Origin: Argopecten irradians
Lineage: Eukaryota > Mollusca > Bivalvia > Pectinida > Pectinidae
NCBI RefSeq assembly: GCF_041381155.1
Contig: NC_091140.1
Span: 23,464,864-23,528,863 of the forward strand
DNA: 64,000 nucleotides
Direction of reading: 5' to 3'
The notes below the pieces were generated by a model. That model was not told where the DNA came from and did not search any database. It was given only the letters and a program-made list of their open reading frames with translations. Position 1 is the first letter of the stretch; each line of letters starts with the position of its first letter. The position numbers were made by a program, and so were the translations under genes. Of this stretch, positions 47,318 to 58,746 are shown one piece after another.

Positions 47318-49690
47318 CTGTTCACTAATTTTGAGTGAGAATTGCGAACAAAATATAAAAATAATAACTTATCATATGTTTTCATTACATTTATTACAAT
47401 ATTGAAGACTTTTACAGTATTTAAGATTAAAGGCGACATTCTTTCACCGACAAAATTTTGTCTGTGTCTTATTGTACCAGCCATTGTTAGCGTTTCTGTT
47501 TGATCTGGGTGGTCCCACTCATCGTTATGTTTACAATAGCGGGCATCCTCTGGTATCATGGCGATACAGTGTTGTCCATTTGTCGGTGATTCAAAGAGAA
47601 GGGCGAGACGTTGGAAAAAATGGACCTCATTTTTAAATTATCCATCGGTTTTCCTGTGACAACATACAATATTTATATATTTATTACAGTTTATGCAGGT
47701 TTACTTAATTAAATGTAGAATGTAGGTAATTCTGTTTATCTAGTTTTAATTTTTTTCATATAATTTCATTGTATTGCAGGAATAGTAGGTAAGGTTAAAA
47801 ACCCCCTTTAAACAAGTTTTTTTGAATGCATGTATATCACTTCTTAGGTGTACCTGAACATACTGTAGTTGATATGCATTCGTCCTACATTTAGACATCA
47901 CTGTTGAATCGTAGATTGTTTGTGGTGTTTTTTGTTTCAAGTCCGCAAAGTTAAGTACCTATTTTTGTCAAGGCATTTTGTCACAAAAATGACGGCTTTA
48001 GATTACATGACGCAAATCATGTAGGCAGGCATTTCAATCATACACTAAACATGAAACGAGTTTAATTTTGAGAACAAATGTTTAACTGCTGTCTTTGGGG
48101 CAAAACATGCAAATTTGTGGAAATGCACTTAAATATTTATTTTCTTACATTATTCACGCTATGTTCAGATGACATTATAAAACTGAATATATACATTGGT
48201 ATCAATTGGGACGTCCCATATACGCCATATTTAAATGTTATAATCTACAGTCGTCATTTTCCTGATAAGGTTAAAAGGGACTCGATGTGTATGCCTTTAC
48301 AAAGTCGAATCCAGTCAAAGCAGCGCGCTCCTACCACATGCTATAGTAAACATGACATTTCAATTTAGCGACAGACATATGTACTGAACCCTGTGGACTG
48401 ACAACACAAAAATGTACAATGTTTTTCATGTTTTGCCAAAATTTACAAAGAACACAACAATCTTCGAGTCAAAAGTGATGTCTAAGGTGAGGACGAATGC
48501 ATAAACATTTTATATCAACTAAGTTATGTTCAAGTACACCTAAGAAGTAATATAAAGACATACAGAATATCACTAGTTTAAACAGGGCCCCAAACTATTA
48601 ACATTAGTACACTGATTTGTAAGGGTTCTTTATATATATAATAAACATTTTTGGAACAATTCGTTATCATGCGTATTTATTATTAATATTTGAAACTCAC
48701 TTTCGTTATAATTGCTTAGAATATCCAGTTCATGTTGGAGTTTCCAGGTTTACAAAAGAATATATGTGTGGTTAGATAGGTTCTATAAATAACTCAGACA
48801 ACAAACTATATCGATTACGTCATATACATACCCGATTAAGGTGTGCAGAGTTGTCCGACTGGTTACTGACTCACAAAGGTATAATCGTGGCCACATTTCT
48901 CCTGATAAAACAAATACAAAGAAAAATCATAGTTGTTTTATCAAAACGAACAGCAACTTACCATAAAGATACGTAAATGCTCTTTTTAAAATGATCTAAA
49001 TATGTTAATTATTAAAGTGAATTATTAAACCAAACGCATATCTCGAAAAGAATCGATTGATTTCTTTGTTTATTACCAATATAACAAATCGAGGTCAAAA
49101 ATAGTCTACTAAGCTAGATACATATGATAAAAAGAAGATCACATTTGCTGTGACCAAGTTATAAAACATTCACAAATATAAAACAGAACAACATCGGTAG
49201 CGATCGCGGATTACCATATACATTTAACATAAAATTCCATTATCGGCATATTACTATAATGGAATAAATGGTCGAGGAAAGATTTTGGTTCAGATTATTG
49301 CAAAGCCTCTGGAATGACTACAAATAAGACTTTCCTCTGTAAAATTATGATGATATTTGTGTGTGACAGACATTGAACAGATTCTATAAATAACCTAGAC
49401 AAAAGTCTAGACATTCATGAACCTACCTGGTCAGGTAATGTAGAGTTGATAAGCCTAAAAAATCTCCGAGTCCGAGTTTCCCGGTGAAATTGTGAAATTG
49501 TGAGAAATGAAAATCACCCATAGTCCAATATACTGAAAACACTTGGTGAGAACTGTTCAACGTTTTTGCAAAGATCCATGGTAATCAGGCTAAACATCTG
49601 TCCTAGAACACAGATATAGAAATGGTTCATATATGGCTTAGTGGTATCGACATGTTCTAAATATCAACACTGACGAAGTGATAGTCGGTT
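47318..49690 (-). pseudogene. Duplicated gene copy U6
   Basis: Last exon: acceptor at about 47660, reading KPMDNLKMRSIFSNVSPFSL then NHRQMDNTVSP and a stop shared with the 54.5 kb unit; AATAAA near 47390. Middle block 1 is near 48710-48745. Middle block 2 (48832-48901) has a clean acceptor TTTATCAG and donor G|GTATGT. Exon 2 (49427-49602, 176 bases) has acceptor TTCTAG and donor GTAGGT and reads QMFSLITMDLCKNVEQFSPS, VFSILDYG, a TGA, then HRETRTRRFFRLINSTLPDQ. No first exon follows directly; the sequence runs into a miniature transposon and a second partial unit. Function unknown. Confidence 0.5.
47831..48554. mobile_element. DNA transposon with long terminal inverted repeats, copy 2
   Basis: Same element and same position within the unit as at 21.08 kb. 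The left arm (TATATCACTTCTTAGGTGTA) has lost its inner part. The right arm ends AAGTACACCTAAGAAGTAAT. The inner 96-codon frame is not considered a gene. Confidence 0.7.
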
Positions 49691-49851
49691 CGATATGCTG
49701 ACATGATCACTGTGGATATTGTCAAATTAAATCATAGTGAATATGATACATTGTGTTAAAAATGTGTTAATGATTCTATTCTTGTTCCGGTTTAACTACT
49801 GACTGCAATACAATAGTAAAACTACCATATGATATGACATAGAGAACATCC

Positions 49852-50048
49852 CACATCCCCTAACTATTATTCCAAACTATTAGTGAATATCAAGGATTTA
49901 TAAGTGAGACGTCCTTGGTGATTAAATTTGTATGTTAAAATATTAGCATGTTTTGGGTTTTCTGGGATTTCCACATTTGCAAATTTTACGTCTCACTTAT
50001 AAATCCTTGATATTCACTAATAGTTTGGGATAATAATTAGGGGATGTG
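49852..50048. mobile_element. Miniature transposon with 61-bp terminal inverted repeats
   Basis: The arm at 49852-49912 (CACATCCCCTAACTATTATT onward to GAGACGT) is repeated inverted at 49988-50048 with few mismatches. The core is about 75 bp. Half of a related copy, inverted, lies at 61.02-61.14 kb. No coding capacity. Confidence 0.8.
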
Positions 50049-50098
50049 GATGTGGCGCAGTGGTAGAAGATTGGGAATCTCCAGTTCAAATTGGAACT
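50049..50098 (+). repeat. tRNA-like (SINE-type) fragment
   Basis: TGGCGCAGTGGTAGAAGATT fits a polymerase III A box, and AGTTCAAATTGG about 30 bases on is a poor B box. It may be the head of a SINE inserted at the edge of the miniature transposon. It merges into middle-block text, so this is tentative. Confidence 0.3.
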
Positions 50099-51200
50099 TC
50101 CAGTTTAACAAAACAATAAATGTGTGATAAGGCAGGTTCTATGAATAACTAAGACAAGAACGTATTGATTATGTCATTTACATACCCGACAAACGTATGT
50201 AGACTTGACATATGACTGCCTATGACACTGCCTCACAATGGTGTTATCTTGGCCACATTCCCATTGCTGCTAAGATAAAATAGTAAAAAAGCAACTTCAA
50301 GTTGTTTTATCTAAACAAATATCAATTTATCATAAATTCATTAACACTGCACATTTAAAAACATGTATTAATACACTTTACGGAAGTAAAATACCCAAGT
50401 AACTACGGAAAACTGGTTTGTTAATTATCACAGGGTCAACACCTCAAATGATTAACGATACAGATAATGTATATCTGATATATCAAACTAAAATCAGAGG
50501 TCGCCGAATCAAAGATTACTATCAGTATATTTCTAAATTGATATATATATATAGATTGAATTCGTAATACATTCAATAATACATCACAAAGACTTTTCAC
50601 AAAGACTTCAAATACAACTTTGATTGTAGAATTATCACAATATATGCGTCTGTGACAGTCTTACATTACCATTGAAAGGTGATATAGCAGGTTTTATAGA
50701 TAACCCAGACAAAAGACGGCCTAGATATGACGTCATTCATCTACTTGGCCAGGTATAATAGAGTTGTTGAGTTGTTGTTGATACTTCTCTGCCCAATCAA
50801 AGTTCTCTGCTGTGATTATCTCAGAAATTTTTGATAAATGTGAATCATCCATAATCCATTATACTGAAAACGTGTGTTTGCCAAGATCCATGGTGAACAT
50901 TTGACCCATCGTCCTGAAAAAATTATATAAATTTACATCTATCAACATATTTATCACGTATAACAGCAAGTCAAATTAACAATTTCGACAAGTACTTACA
51001 CGAACTCAAACTTATATCTGCAGATGGGTGCATATACTTACCTTTACGAAATTGTGTCCCTGTGGTTGGTCCACTAGGATACGTCCCCGAGGGAACGAAA
51101 CCCACCCGAAGATGGTAAAAATTGAAAAAAGAAGTGTAACGGATTTGACGCTTCGTTCTTTATATACCAAATTCTTTCGGAAAAACCAGGACTGAAGTAT
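50060..51200 (-). pseudogene. Duplicated gene copy U6b: first exon, exon 2 and middle blocks
   Basis: A single TATA core (minus TATATAAAG, about 51160-51168) precedes a first exon ending AAAG|GTAAGT at about 51047. In the family frame it reads GFVPSGTYPSGPTTGTQFRK, but the ATG of the other units is GTG here. Exon 2 (about 50745-50913) has acceptor TTTTTCAG; its donor position lacks the usual G|GTAGGT and its length no longer preserves phase. Middle blocks lie at 50090-50190. Because U6 has no first exon, U6 and U6b may be the two ends of one former tandem pair. Confidence 0.5.
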
Positions 51201-52282
51201 TTCAACACGGCGCCCCAACCATTGGAAAACTCAAATGCGTCATACTGTATACACTGAGAAAAATGTTTTTATTGTACTGTATCAAAATCTATAAAATTGA
51301 TTTTACTTCAATGTTTAAATATACGTCGTTTGCAAGGATTCATCCCGGAGACGTACATTTAACAGTGATGCTTATGAAGCGTATATATAATTTCAAAATG
51401 ACTTAAACGAATAATATTGTTGTTATTGTATAACATTAGACCCGATGGAATATCATACTCGCCAATATCCTAGTGGATATTAATGGCATTTATTTTGTTG
51501 TCTGAGCTATACAGCAAATTATGTGAAAAGGTTGAAAAGCCAACCTTTGTAACCGGTGTATTCTAACCTTGGAAACGAACTCGAATTGAAAGCACGTCGC
51601 CCCGGTCGGGATATTTTTCCGTTTCTTTATACCATTGTTAATTTAAAAATTGTTTGAATCATATATAAATATAAAACATGTATATATTGTTTACATTTTT
51701 CCAAAATTCTATGAAAAACAACAATATACACGTAATGTTGCGTCAAAATGTAAACAAAGCCATGTGTTTCTTTTTTAAAAAAAGTAGTCCTTTTACGTTG
51801 CACAGAACATTTCCTTACGCAAGTTCAAAGTTCAATGTTACCATGCAGTTATGGTAAACAAAATCGGCTAGTATTAGCGTATAGTGACCAAGCCTAGCAA
51901 GTGTATATATATATTTATGCCCATCTAAATATAGGGTTATTTTTCATGTCATATCGTACATATAGAGTGGTTGTTGGATATGGATTTATTCTATTTCGTA
52001 ACTTAAAAAAAAATACGAGTCTCAAAATAACATTTATGAGCCGTGTGACCTGTTTCTACCACAATTATATCCGCTTTCAGTCGATATCAATATGACGGAC
52101 ATATGGTAATGTGTATTTGACGAATGGAAATAAGATATAGTGATATTTTCACCAATAAAAAGGTCATATTAAGATAAAGAAGCGCGATTGATATAAATTT
52201 TTAGGACGAAATATGTCTCATTTAACGTCTTAGTATGTTTAATTTATCAAAGATGCCTCAACAATATAACACTTATTGTCGG
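51201..52282. other. Intergenic, nothing recognised
   Basis: No exon, repeat family or RNA was recognised. A short TATATATA run lies at 51904. Confidence 0.45.
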
Positions 52283-52520
52283 ACTATATAAAAGCAGGTG
52301 GACGCCAAGACCGTGCCGTCTACTTGTAATCAAGTTCAAGTCCGTTTCAGACTCGTTATATCTACAAAAAATCACCTGTATCCTTTTCCGTTAAAACGAG
52401 TTTCACAGATTATTCCTACACCATGCATAACAACGTCACGGACAACGACTACATCACATACATTTTATATGTACTGTACGCTTTACAGCGAGCGGCGATC
52501 ACAACATAGCATGACGTTAC
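52283..52520 (+). promoter_or_regulatory. Candidate TATA promoter with short open frame
   Basis: CTATATAAAAGCAG (52283-52296) is an excellent TATA box. About 130 bp downstream an ATG in a fair context opens a 28-codon frame, MHNNVTDNDYITYILYVLYA then LQRAAITT and a stop. It matches no family unit. It could be a 5' exon or leader of an unrecognised gene, or a chance match. Confidence 0.3.
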
Positions 52521-53650
52521 TACATTATTGATGACGTTGAAAAATGATATCGTGGAACTGAAGTAGTTCAGTCAAAGCTCACCATGTCAACCAATCATAA
52601 ATCATAAGTGTGGTATAAGCAAATTGTTAATCAACAGCTGCGCTGTTTATGTGATACCCTGAAAGTTGAATACTGTAACACCGCTTATTGTGGTAGAAAC
52701 ATACATTCAATTTAATATACATATAATATGCATATTCATACAGATATAAAGATTTAAATATTTGAATGTTTAGTTATATGTTCGTAGGTATATATTTTTC
52801 ATCTACGTGTCTATATGATAGTGGTGACTAACATAGTGCTTGGTGTGATGATTCTAAATTCAAGTTGGTGACGTTTTTCCTTTCTCATTGCGCATTCGTT
52901 TTTGTTTATCATTTAGGACATATGCAGTTGTAAAGGGATAGTGTTTTATGTAGCTTGATGCATTTGTCCCAGACTTTGAGGTAGCTTCCCTTCCATCTAA
53001 GTTGGATTTCGACCTTCTAAGGGTATGTTTGACTTTGGAAGGTTTTGTTGGTGTTTTTTTAACTTCGGGTGTTGGAATAGCATCTGTATGTATATATTAT
53101 TGAGACTGACCGTTGTTTGTCGGTTTTACTCTCCACAGTGGAGTCTGACTCATGATCAGCATCAACATCTCCCTGTATAATGTCGTTAACGTCGTCAGGG
53201 GAGTCTATCTTCAAATCGTTTATAGAAATGTTGGCAGAATTTGTATATATTGAAAGCCATCACAATATTATATAGGATTTTCTTACATGATGTCAGGTAT
53301 GTTGTGAAATAAATTCGTGTATTGTAAGTCTGAATTATATATTATGATTATTACTTTAGAATGCTCCTTACAGACGGGAAAAATATTAAAAGTAAAAGAA
53401 AAATCCATACAATGGAGAAAAATCATAGATGTACAAATAGAAAATTCAAAATTTATGTCATGTTTCTGTATATATGTAGAGATAATTCAGAATGTACAAA
53501 AGGAAATAACACTTCGTGAAACTAGATATTACCTAGATAAAATATTTTTGAATAAACGCAATAAAATATATTTATGTAACCGAAGGAGTAATATTCAAAG
53601 TTGGTTTCAGAAGTTTGATAAATTCAGATTCCAAAAGGGTCCTTAATTGC
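52521..53650. other. Intergenic, nothing recognised
   Basis: The 109-codon Lys/Ile-rich frame at 53317-53646 looks like AT-rich noise: no domain, splice or paralogue support. Confidence 0.4.
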
Positions 53651-54290
53651 CACATGTAACGAAAACCATGTATTTTGACACTAACAGTAAAGTTAAATTG
53701 AAGGGGACATTTCTTTATTAAAATGGTTTTATTGGTTTAAAATCAGACTTCATAGATAAACGTATGTATTTTATCCAGAACAATTAATACTGTGATCTTA
53801 ACCTAAATGCTACATTTGTAACAATTGGATAATTATGTGATTTTGACAGTATTAAGTCACTAAAATTCATAATTTTGACCTGAAATCACGCTGGTAGAGA
53901 ACCAGCACGATTATATTTTTGAAACACAATTTACCCTAGACTGAATATAGATTAGAAGGGATATATGTGATTTTGACAGTATTAAGTCACTAAAAATTCA
54001 TATTTTGACCTGAAATCACCTGGTGCGAGAACCAGCATATATTTTTAGGTGCAAACACAATTTTACTCCCAGACCTGATATATGTAGATGACTGCCAGGA
54101 TAGGGACCATGATTCAGCAATACCTGTTAACGATAAAACCATGACCCGGAGAGCCCGGTAATTATCATATTTCTGATAACCAGTATGACTCATATGTTCA
54201 AACTTTTTTCATCCTGTTTTGTGTTTTGAATTTCTACCATTTCTTAATTTAATCCTTTTTTCCGTTCATTAATTTTGAATAGTGAGAATT
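53651..54290. repeat. Left flank of unit U7 with a 104-bp tandem piece
   Basis: Aligns with 26.85-27.38 kb. The text TATGTGATTTTGACAGTATT occurs at about 53833 and 53963, so a piece of roughly 105-130 bp is doubled here. Confidence 0.55.
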
Positions 54291-54314
54291 GCGAAAAAGA
54301 ACTCAACTCGTGTA

Positions 54315-56132
54315 TCTTTTGTTTTCATTACATTTATTACAGTATTGAAGACTTTTACAGTATTTAAGACTAAAGGCGACATTATTTCACTGAGGTTTGT
54401 TCTGTGTCTTATTGTACCAGCCTTGGTTAGCGTTTCTGTTTGCTCAGGGTGGTCACACTCTCTGTCGTTATGTTAACAATGGCGAGCCTCCTCTGGTATC
54501 ATGACGATATAGTAGTGTCCATTGGTCGGCGATTCAAAGAGAATGACGAGGCGATGGGAACTGAGGACCTCCTTTTAAAACCATCCATCGGTTTTCCTGT
54601 GACAACACCCATCAGTTTTATATTTATTACGGTTTGTTCTCATCGTGATTTGTAGAAGGCAATTATTTCATCTAGGAATTCAATTATACTGCAGAAATAG
54701 TAGTTAAACATTAGTAAACTAATTTTACAAGGGTTATTTTACACAATAAAGATTTAGGAACAATTCGTACACATATTTTTACGCATAGTTATTATTGATA
54801 TTTGAAACTCACTTTCATTTTAATTGGTGGAAATTTCCAGTTCATGTTAGAGTTTCCATGTTTAAAAGATAACACATGTGTGGTTTGATATGTTCTATTA
54901 ATAACTCAGACAACAAAAGATATCAATTACATAATTTACATGTACATACCCGATGAAGGTGTGAAGAGCTGTCCGACAGGTGACTGACTCACAAATCGTT
55001 ATCGTGACCTCATTTACATGATTTCTTTTGGTAATACAAATAAAAATAAAAATTCAAGTTGTTTTATCTAAACTTACAGCAGCTTACCAGAAAGATATGT
55101 AGGTGATCCCTTTATAATGATCTATATGTGTATAGAGAATCAAATAAATTACTAAACCAAACACGCTTATCTCGAAATAATCGATCGATTTCTTTGTTTA
55201 GTACCAATATTACAAATCGAGGTCAAAGACATTTCCTAAGCAAAGATACATCTGATAAAAAGAGAAAATCATGATTGCTGTGAACAATTAACAACACGTT
55301 CACAAATATAAAACAGAACAACGTCGGAAGAAATCACGGGTCACCATATAACATCAAATTCCATTACCGGTATATTCTTAAAATTCACTTAATAGTCGAT
55401 GCAAGTTTCTGGCTAAAAGTATTACAAAGCCTCTTGAATTACTACTAATAATACTTTCCTCTCTTTGTAAAATTATGATTATATTTATGTGTGTGACAGA
55501 CAATGAACAGATTCTATAAATAACCTCTAGACAAAAGACGACCTAGACATGGCGTCATTCATGCACCTACCTGGTCAGGTGATGTAGAGTTGATTAGCAT
55601 AAAACATCTCCGAGTCCGAGTTCCCCGGTGAAATTTGTGATAAATGTAAACCACCCATAGTCCAATATACTGAAAACACATTAACGTTTTGCCGAGATCC
55701 ATAGTAAGCAGGATAAACATCTGTCCTGGAACACAGATAGATAGAGACATGGTTTATATCTGTCTGAATTATATCACCATGTTCTAAATATTACCACTAA
55801 ATGATCCGTATGTATCTGGATGTATTCAGTACACAATGAATAAAAAAATAACTGAGAATAAAATATAAGTAAAATAGTAAAACAAATACCCGTCTCTGCA
55901 TGCTATTGTTCATTATGACATGTACCAAGAGGGTAAAAATACATAATAAACACCGTGTAGTTTATTTAGCAGCATTTTTTGTACCGAATAATGATCAGTA
56001 CCTGTAGATGGCTGCATCGGCTTGTTTTCTAGAAGGACGATTCCTGTGGTTGGCCCACGAGGATACGCCCCTGACGGAGCGAAACCCATCTGAAGATGGG
56101 TGAGATCGAAAAAGATGACAGAACTGATGTAC
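54315..56132 (-). CDS. Most complete copy of the duplicated gene family (U7)
   Basis: Exon 1 coding part 56002-56089: MGFAPSGAYPRGPTTGIVLL then ENKPMQPST, phase 1, donor CAG|GTACTG. The ATG is the first after the TATA box, about 45 bases downstream. Intron 1 is 276 bp. Exon 2 (55571-55725): acceptor TTCCAG, open for 51 codons (QMFILLTMDLGKTLMCFQYI, GLWVVYIYHKFHRGTRTRRC, FMLINSTSPDQ), donor GTAGGT, phase 0. A conserved middle block ends G|GTATGT near 54957; another ends AAA|GTGAGT at 54813. Last exon: acceptor GTCACAG at 54596, KPMDGFKRRSSVPIASSFSL then NRRPMDTTISS and stop; AATAAA at 54333-54338. The joins through the middle blocks are not settled, so the full protein is uncertain and the copy may be a late pseudogene. 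No domain recognised; no signal peptide in exon 1. Confidence 0.45.
56085..56100 (-). promoter_or_regulatory. 16-bp palindrome over the start codon of U7
   Basis: CCCATCTGAAGATGGG pairs 7 bp around a 2-base centre on the transcript and includes the ATG. The same palindrome covers the start codon of U3 at 28210-28225. It could affect start recognition; this is inference. Confidence 0.4.
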
Positions 56133-56250
56133 CGTGCCTTATATACCCAATTCGTTCGGAACTCTTCAGACATTTTACATCGTGCCTTCTATACCTAATT
56201 CGTTCGGAATTCCTCGGACATTTTACACCGTGCCTTATTATATATACGTA
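56133..56250 (-). promoter_or_regulatory. Triple TATA promoter of U7
   Basis: Minus-strand TATATAAGGCACG cores begin (plus view) at CGTGCC 56133, 56181 and 56229, exactly 48 bp apart. The middle one is altered (TATAGAAGGCACG). The arrangement matches U3. Confidence 0.65.
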
Positions 56251-56285
56251 CATGTAAACTGTTCCTTTAGTATTTAGCATTTTTA

Positions 56286-56825
56286 TACAATGGACAGATA
56301 AACATATCCCAGTTAATTAATGTGCAAGTACACGGTTAATGATTGCTAATGACAAACATGCCTCATGTCTGTTAAATGGATTGCCAGTTACATATACTCA
56401 CATACTATATTTGATATTCAGTTTAGAAAATTAAGAAAAATATTATTATGTCTTATTTGATATAAGCCAACACAATGGTTTACATTGAATCATCTGACTT
56501 GTCAACATACTTGAATTCATCATTTGGATATGTCTTCTAATTTCACAGGATATATATATATATGTAAATAAAACTAGTATATTGCCGTCCCCGGGCATCA
56601 ATTAAGGAACATATATTATACCCGTTATCAAAATAACAGGTACTTTTTGAAAATCAAACATAAAACCAAGCATAAATATACAATCTTATAACTTGTATTA
56701 ATGTGATAAAGATATACATATTTGTTTAATCTTTTGTCTCGGTACGTTACGGACATTTTATTGCTGTTAGCAAAAAATGTTAAACAAAACTGCAATACAA
56801 AACTTTGTGTAAAAATTGTATTATG
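56286..56825. other. Intergenic, partly duplicated with 28.4-28.8 kb
   Basis: No gene seen. Short shared words with the region right of U3 (CATGTCTGTTAAATG and ACTTGAATTCAT-like) show the duplication extends past the promoter. Confidence 0.4.
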
Positions 56826-57243
56826 ATGTAAAAAATGGGTTATAATATGTTCTTCTTATGAAGCATTATACCCATGCAATGAAGCCTCGTGACGTCACGG
56901 CGTCAAAAAAATTTCTATTTCCTCGGTAAAAGTTTTTTTTTAAATATTTTCACAAACTTGACTGGTTTTACTAAAAGATGCAAACAACGGAGTTTCGTTG
57001 AAAATATCACGTATTTTTTTTTCGTGTATGGAAAATTGACTTTCAGTCTTGGATTTCTTCGAATTTATTTCAAAATGGCGGGATATTATAGTTGCAAAAT
57101 TGCAATACTCTTTCATAAGTGGATATGAAGGATAGGGATATTCTAACCTCGGGATCACAAAATGTTGCAAAACCCTCGACTTTTATTACATTTTGTGACC
57201 CTTTGGAAGAATATCCCTATCCTTCGTATGCACATATGAAAGA
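56826..57243 (-). repeat. Hairpin repeat family, copy 4 (reverse)
   Basis: The tail comes first here, with CCTCGTGACGTCACGGCG at about 56885, then the hairpin (57106-57243) with arms ATAAGTGGATATGAAGGATA and ATCCTTCGTATGCACATATG. Confidence 0.7.
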
Positions 57244-57359
57244 GTCTTATAATATATATCCTAAGTATACGACATTCTAAATCAGGCAAATGTGATACCG
57301 CTCGACAGAAAATAACCTCACGGAAATGCTTTTTGGATTATTGTTGAAATCAATTTGAA

Positions 57360-57650
57360 GTCTATTATTTTACCATGATCTAAAACTTCAATATATTTGC
57401 CTTCTCTAAACCCTGATCATAAACCACAGTGTAATTTCGTTCTCTAAATACCTGATCTAAAGCCATAATTGTTTTGTCCCTATTTAGTACCAAGCGGTTA
57501 TTTCGATCTTTAAACGAATTATCGAAAATCCTTTGTACTTCCCTTAATCTGAGACACTCTTAGGAGCTATGGCGTATTTCCTATATCTGAACCATTAAAT
57601 AAAAAAACCTTGTGCAAGTTCTATATATAAAAATCCTTAAGTCGAATTTT
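57360..57650. repeat. Degenerate CTGATCTAAAA minisatellite
   Basis: Diverged member of the tract found at 7.0 kb, with words such as CCTGATCTAAAGCCATAATT. Confidence 0.5.
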
Positions 57651-57744
57651 AGTACAACGGTTTGATTCATTTATCTAAAGTCCATTTATCTAAGGCGTCA
57701 ATAAAAATAAAAATGGGGAAATGGCTTCAGTCAAGTGATCGTGT

Positions 57745-57905
57745 TAAATTGACTGGTATATACGTCACGATAGGTATCTCATTCCGACATTCCGGTCAGA
57801 AGCGCGTACCAGCCATATCAAATTTAATTTTATAGGTAGGTCCAATGTCGCATATATACGTTGTGGTCAATAACAACTTAATTCAGATAATAAGACTATC
57901 TAACA
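57745..57905 (+). pseudogene. Plus-strand first exon relic (copy P3)
   Basis: ATTCCGGTCAGAAGCGCGTA ... TTTTATAG|GTAGGTCCAATG followed by GCATATATACGTTGTGGTCA aligns with the exon-1/donor/intron start of P1 and P2 (CACCAGAAGCGCATCC ... AAG|GTAGGTCCATGG ... CACATACAGGTTCC). The upstream TATA and any downstream exon were not found. Confidence 0.45.
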
Positions 57906-58740
57906 TTTTACTGTCAATTCGACTATAACAAATAAGAAAGAACAACCCTTCCCCTATTGATATGCAAAATATTGACAAAAGTTTAATACCAGAACTTTTT
58001 TTATAAAAGGTTGAATTTGGCACCATTGACTGAAAATGATGCATTTTGGTAGCTCAAAATTAAGGGGTAGGGATAGCATATGTTGTTATTTTGAGAATAG
58101 ATATGGGTCTTATTAATCAGATCTGGTATATTTTTAAAGAAGGCTACTGGAAAGTAAATGGACCCCTATTTCCAAAATTCTATGAGAAAACAAAAGTTTA
58201 ATACAAGGAAATTCTGACTTCTCAGAGGAGTACATCCTCAATTTTGCCTTTCTGATTTATATGAAATTTTCAAATTAAGAACAGCAATTGCAAATCTTTA
58301 CTCACTAAATAATGAAAATGCTTTTTGTCTTTACGTCAAAAACCGTTTCATCCGTTGCTTCCAGAGTCGGCAGGGTACGTCTGATGACCTCAGATTTCCA
58401 ATTTAAAGCTTGTGTATCCGACATTCATGGAAAATATTGGAAAATATCCCATTAACTGTGTTAATGTGACAAACGTTTTCAACTTCCAAATGGAAGCGAT
58501 ATGTGTCTTGAAATGACTTTGCTAGCTGAGAAAATTCTTAAATAGACATTCCTTTTGTTTTTTTGCTTCATAATCTATATAAAAACAAGATTAATACACT
58601 AAGAATAACCGAAGACGACAGTACAAAGTAATTAAGATTCACGAATTCGACCCTAAGTCTCATTATTTATCACACAGATATAGCTAGAAACATTTTTTAG
58701 TTATACCGTATCCATTATACCGGCACCATTTTAACAACGA
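57906..58740. other. Intergenic, nothing recognised
   Basis: No exon, RNA or repeat recognised. Confidence 0.45.
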
Positions 58741-58746
58741 TTCTAT

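Noticed and set aside
53317-53646. 109-codon Lys/Ile-rich frame
   Set aside because: Composition is what AT-rich DNA gives by chance. No domain, no paralogue in the other units.
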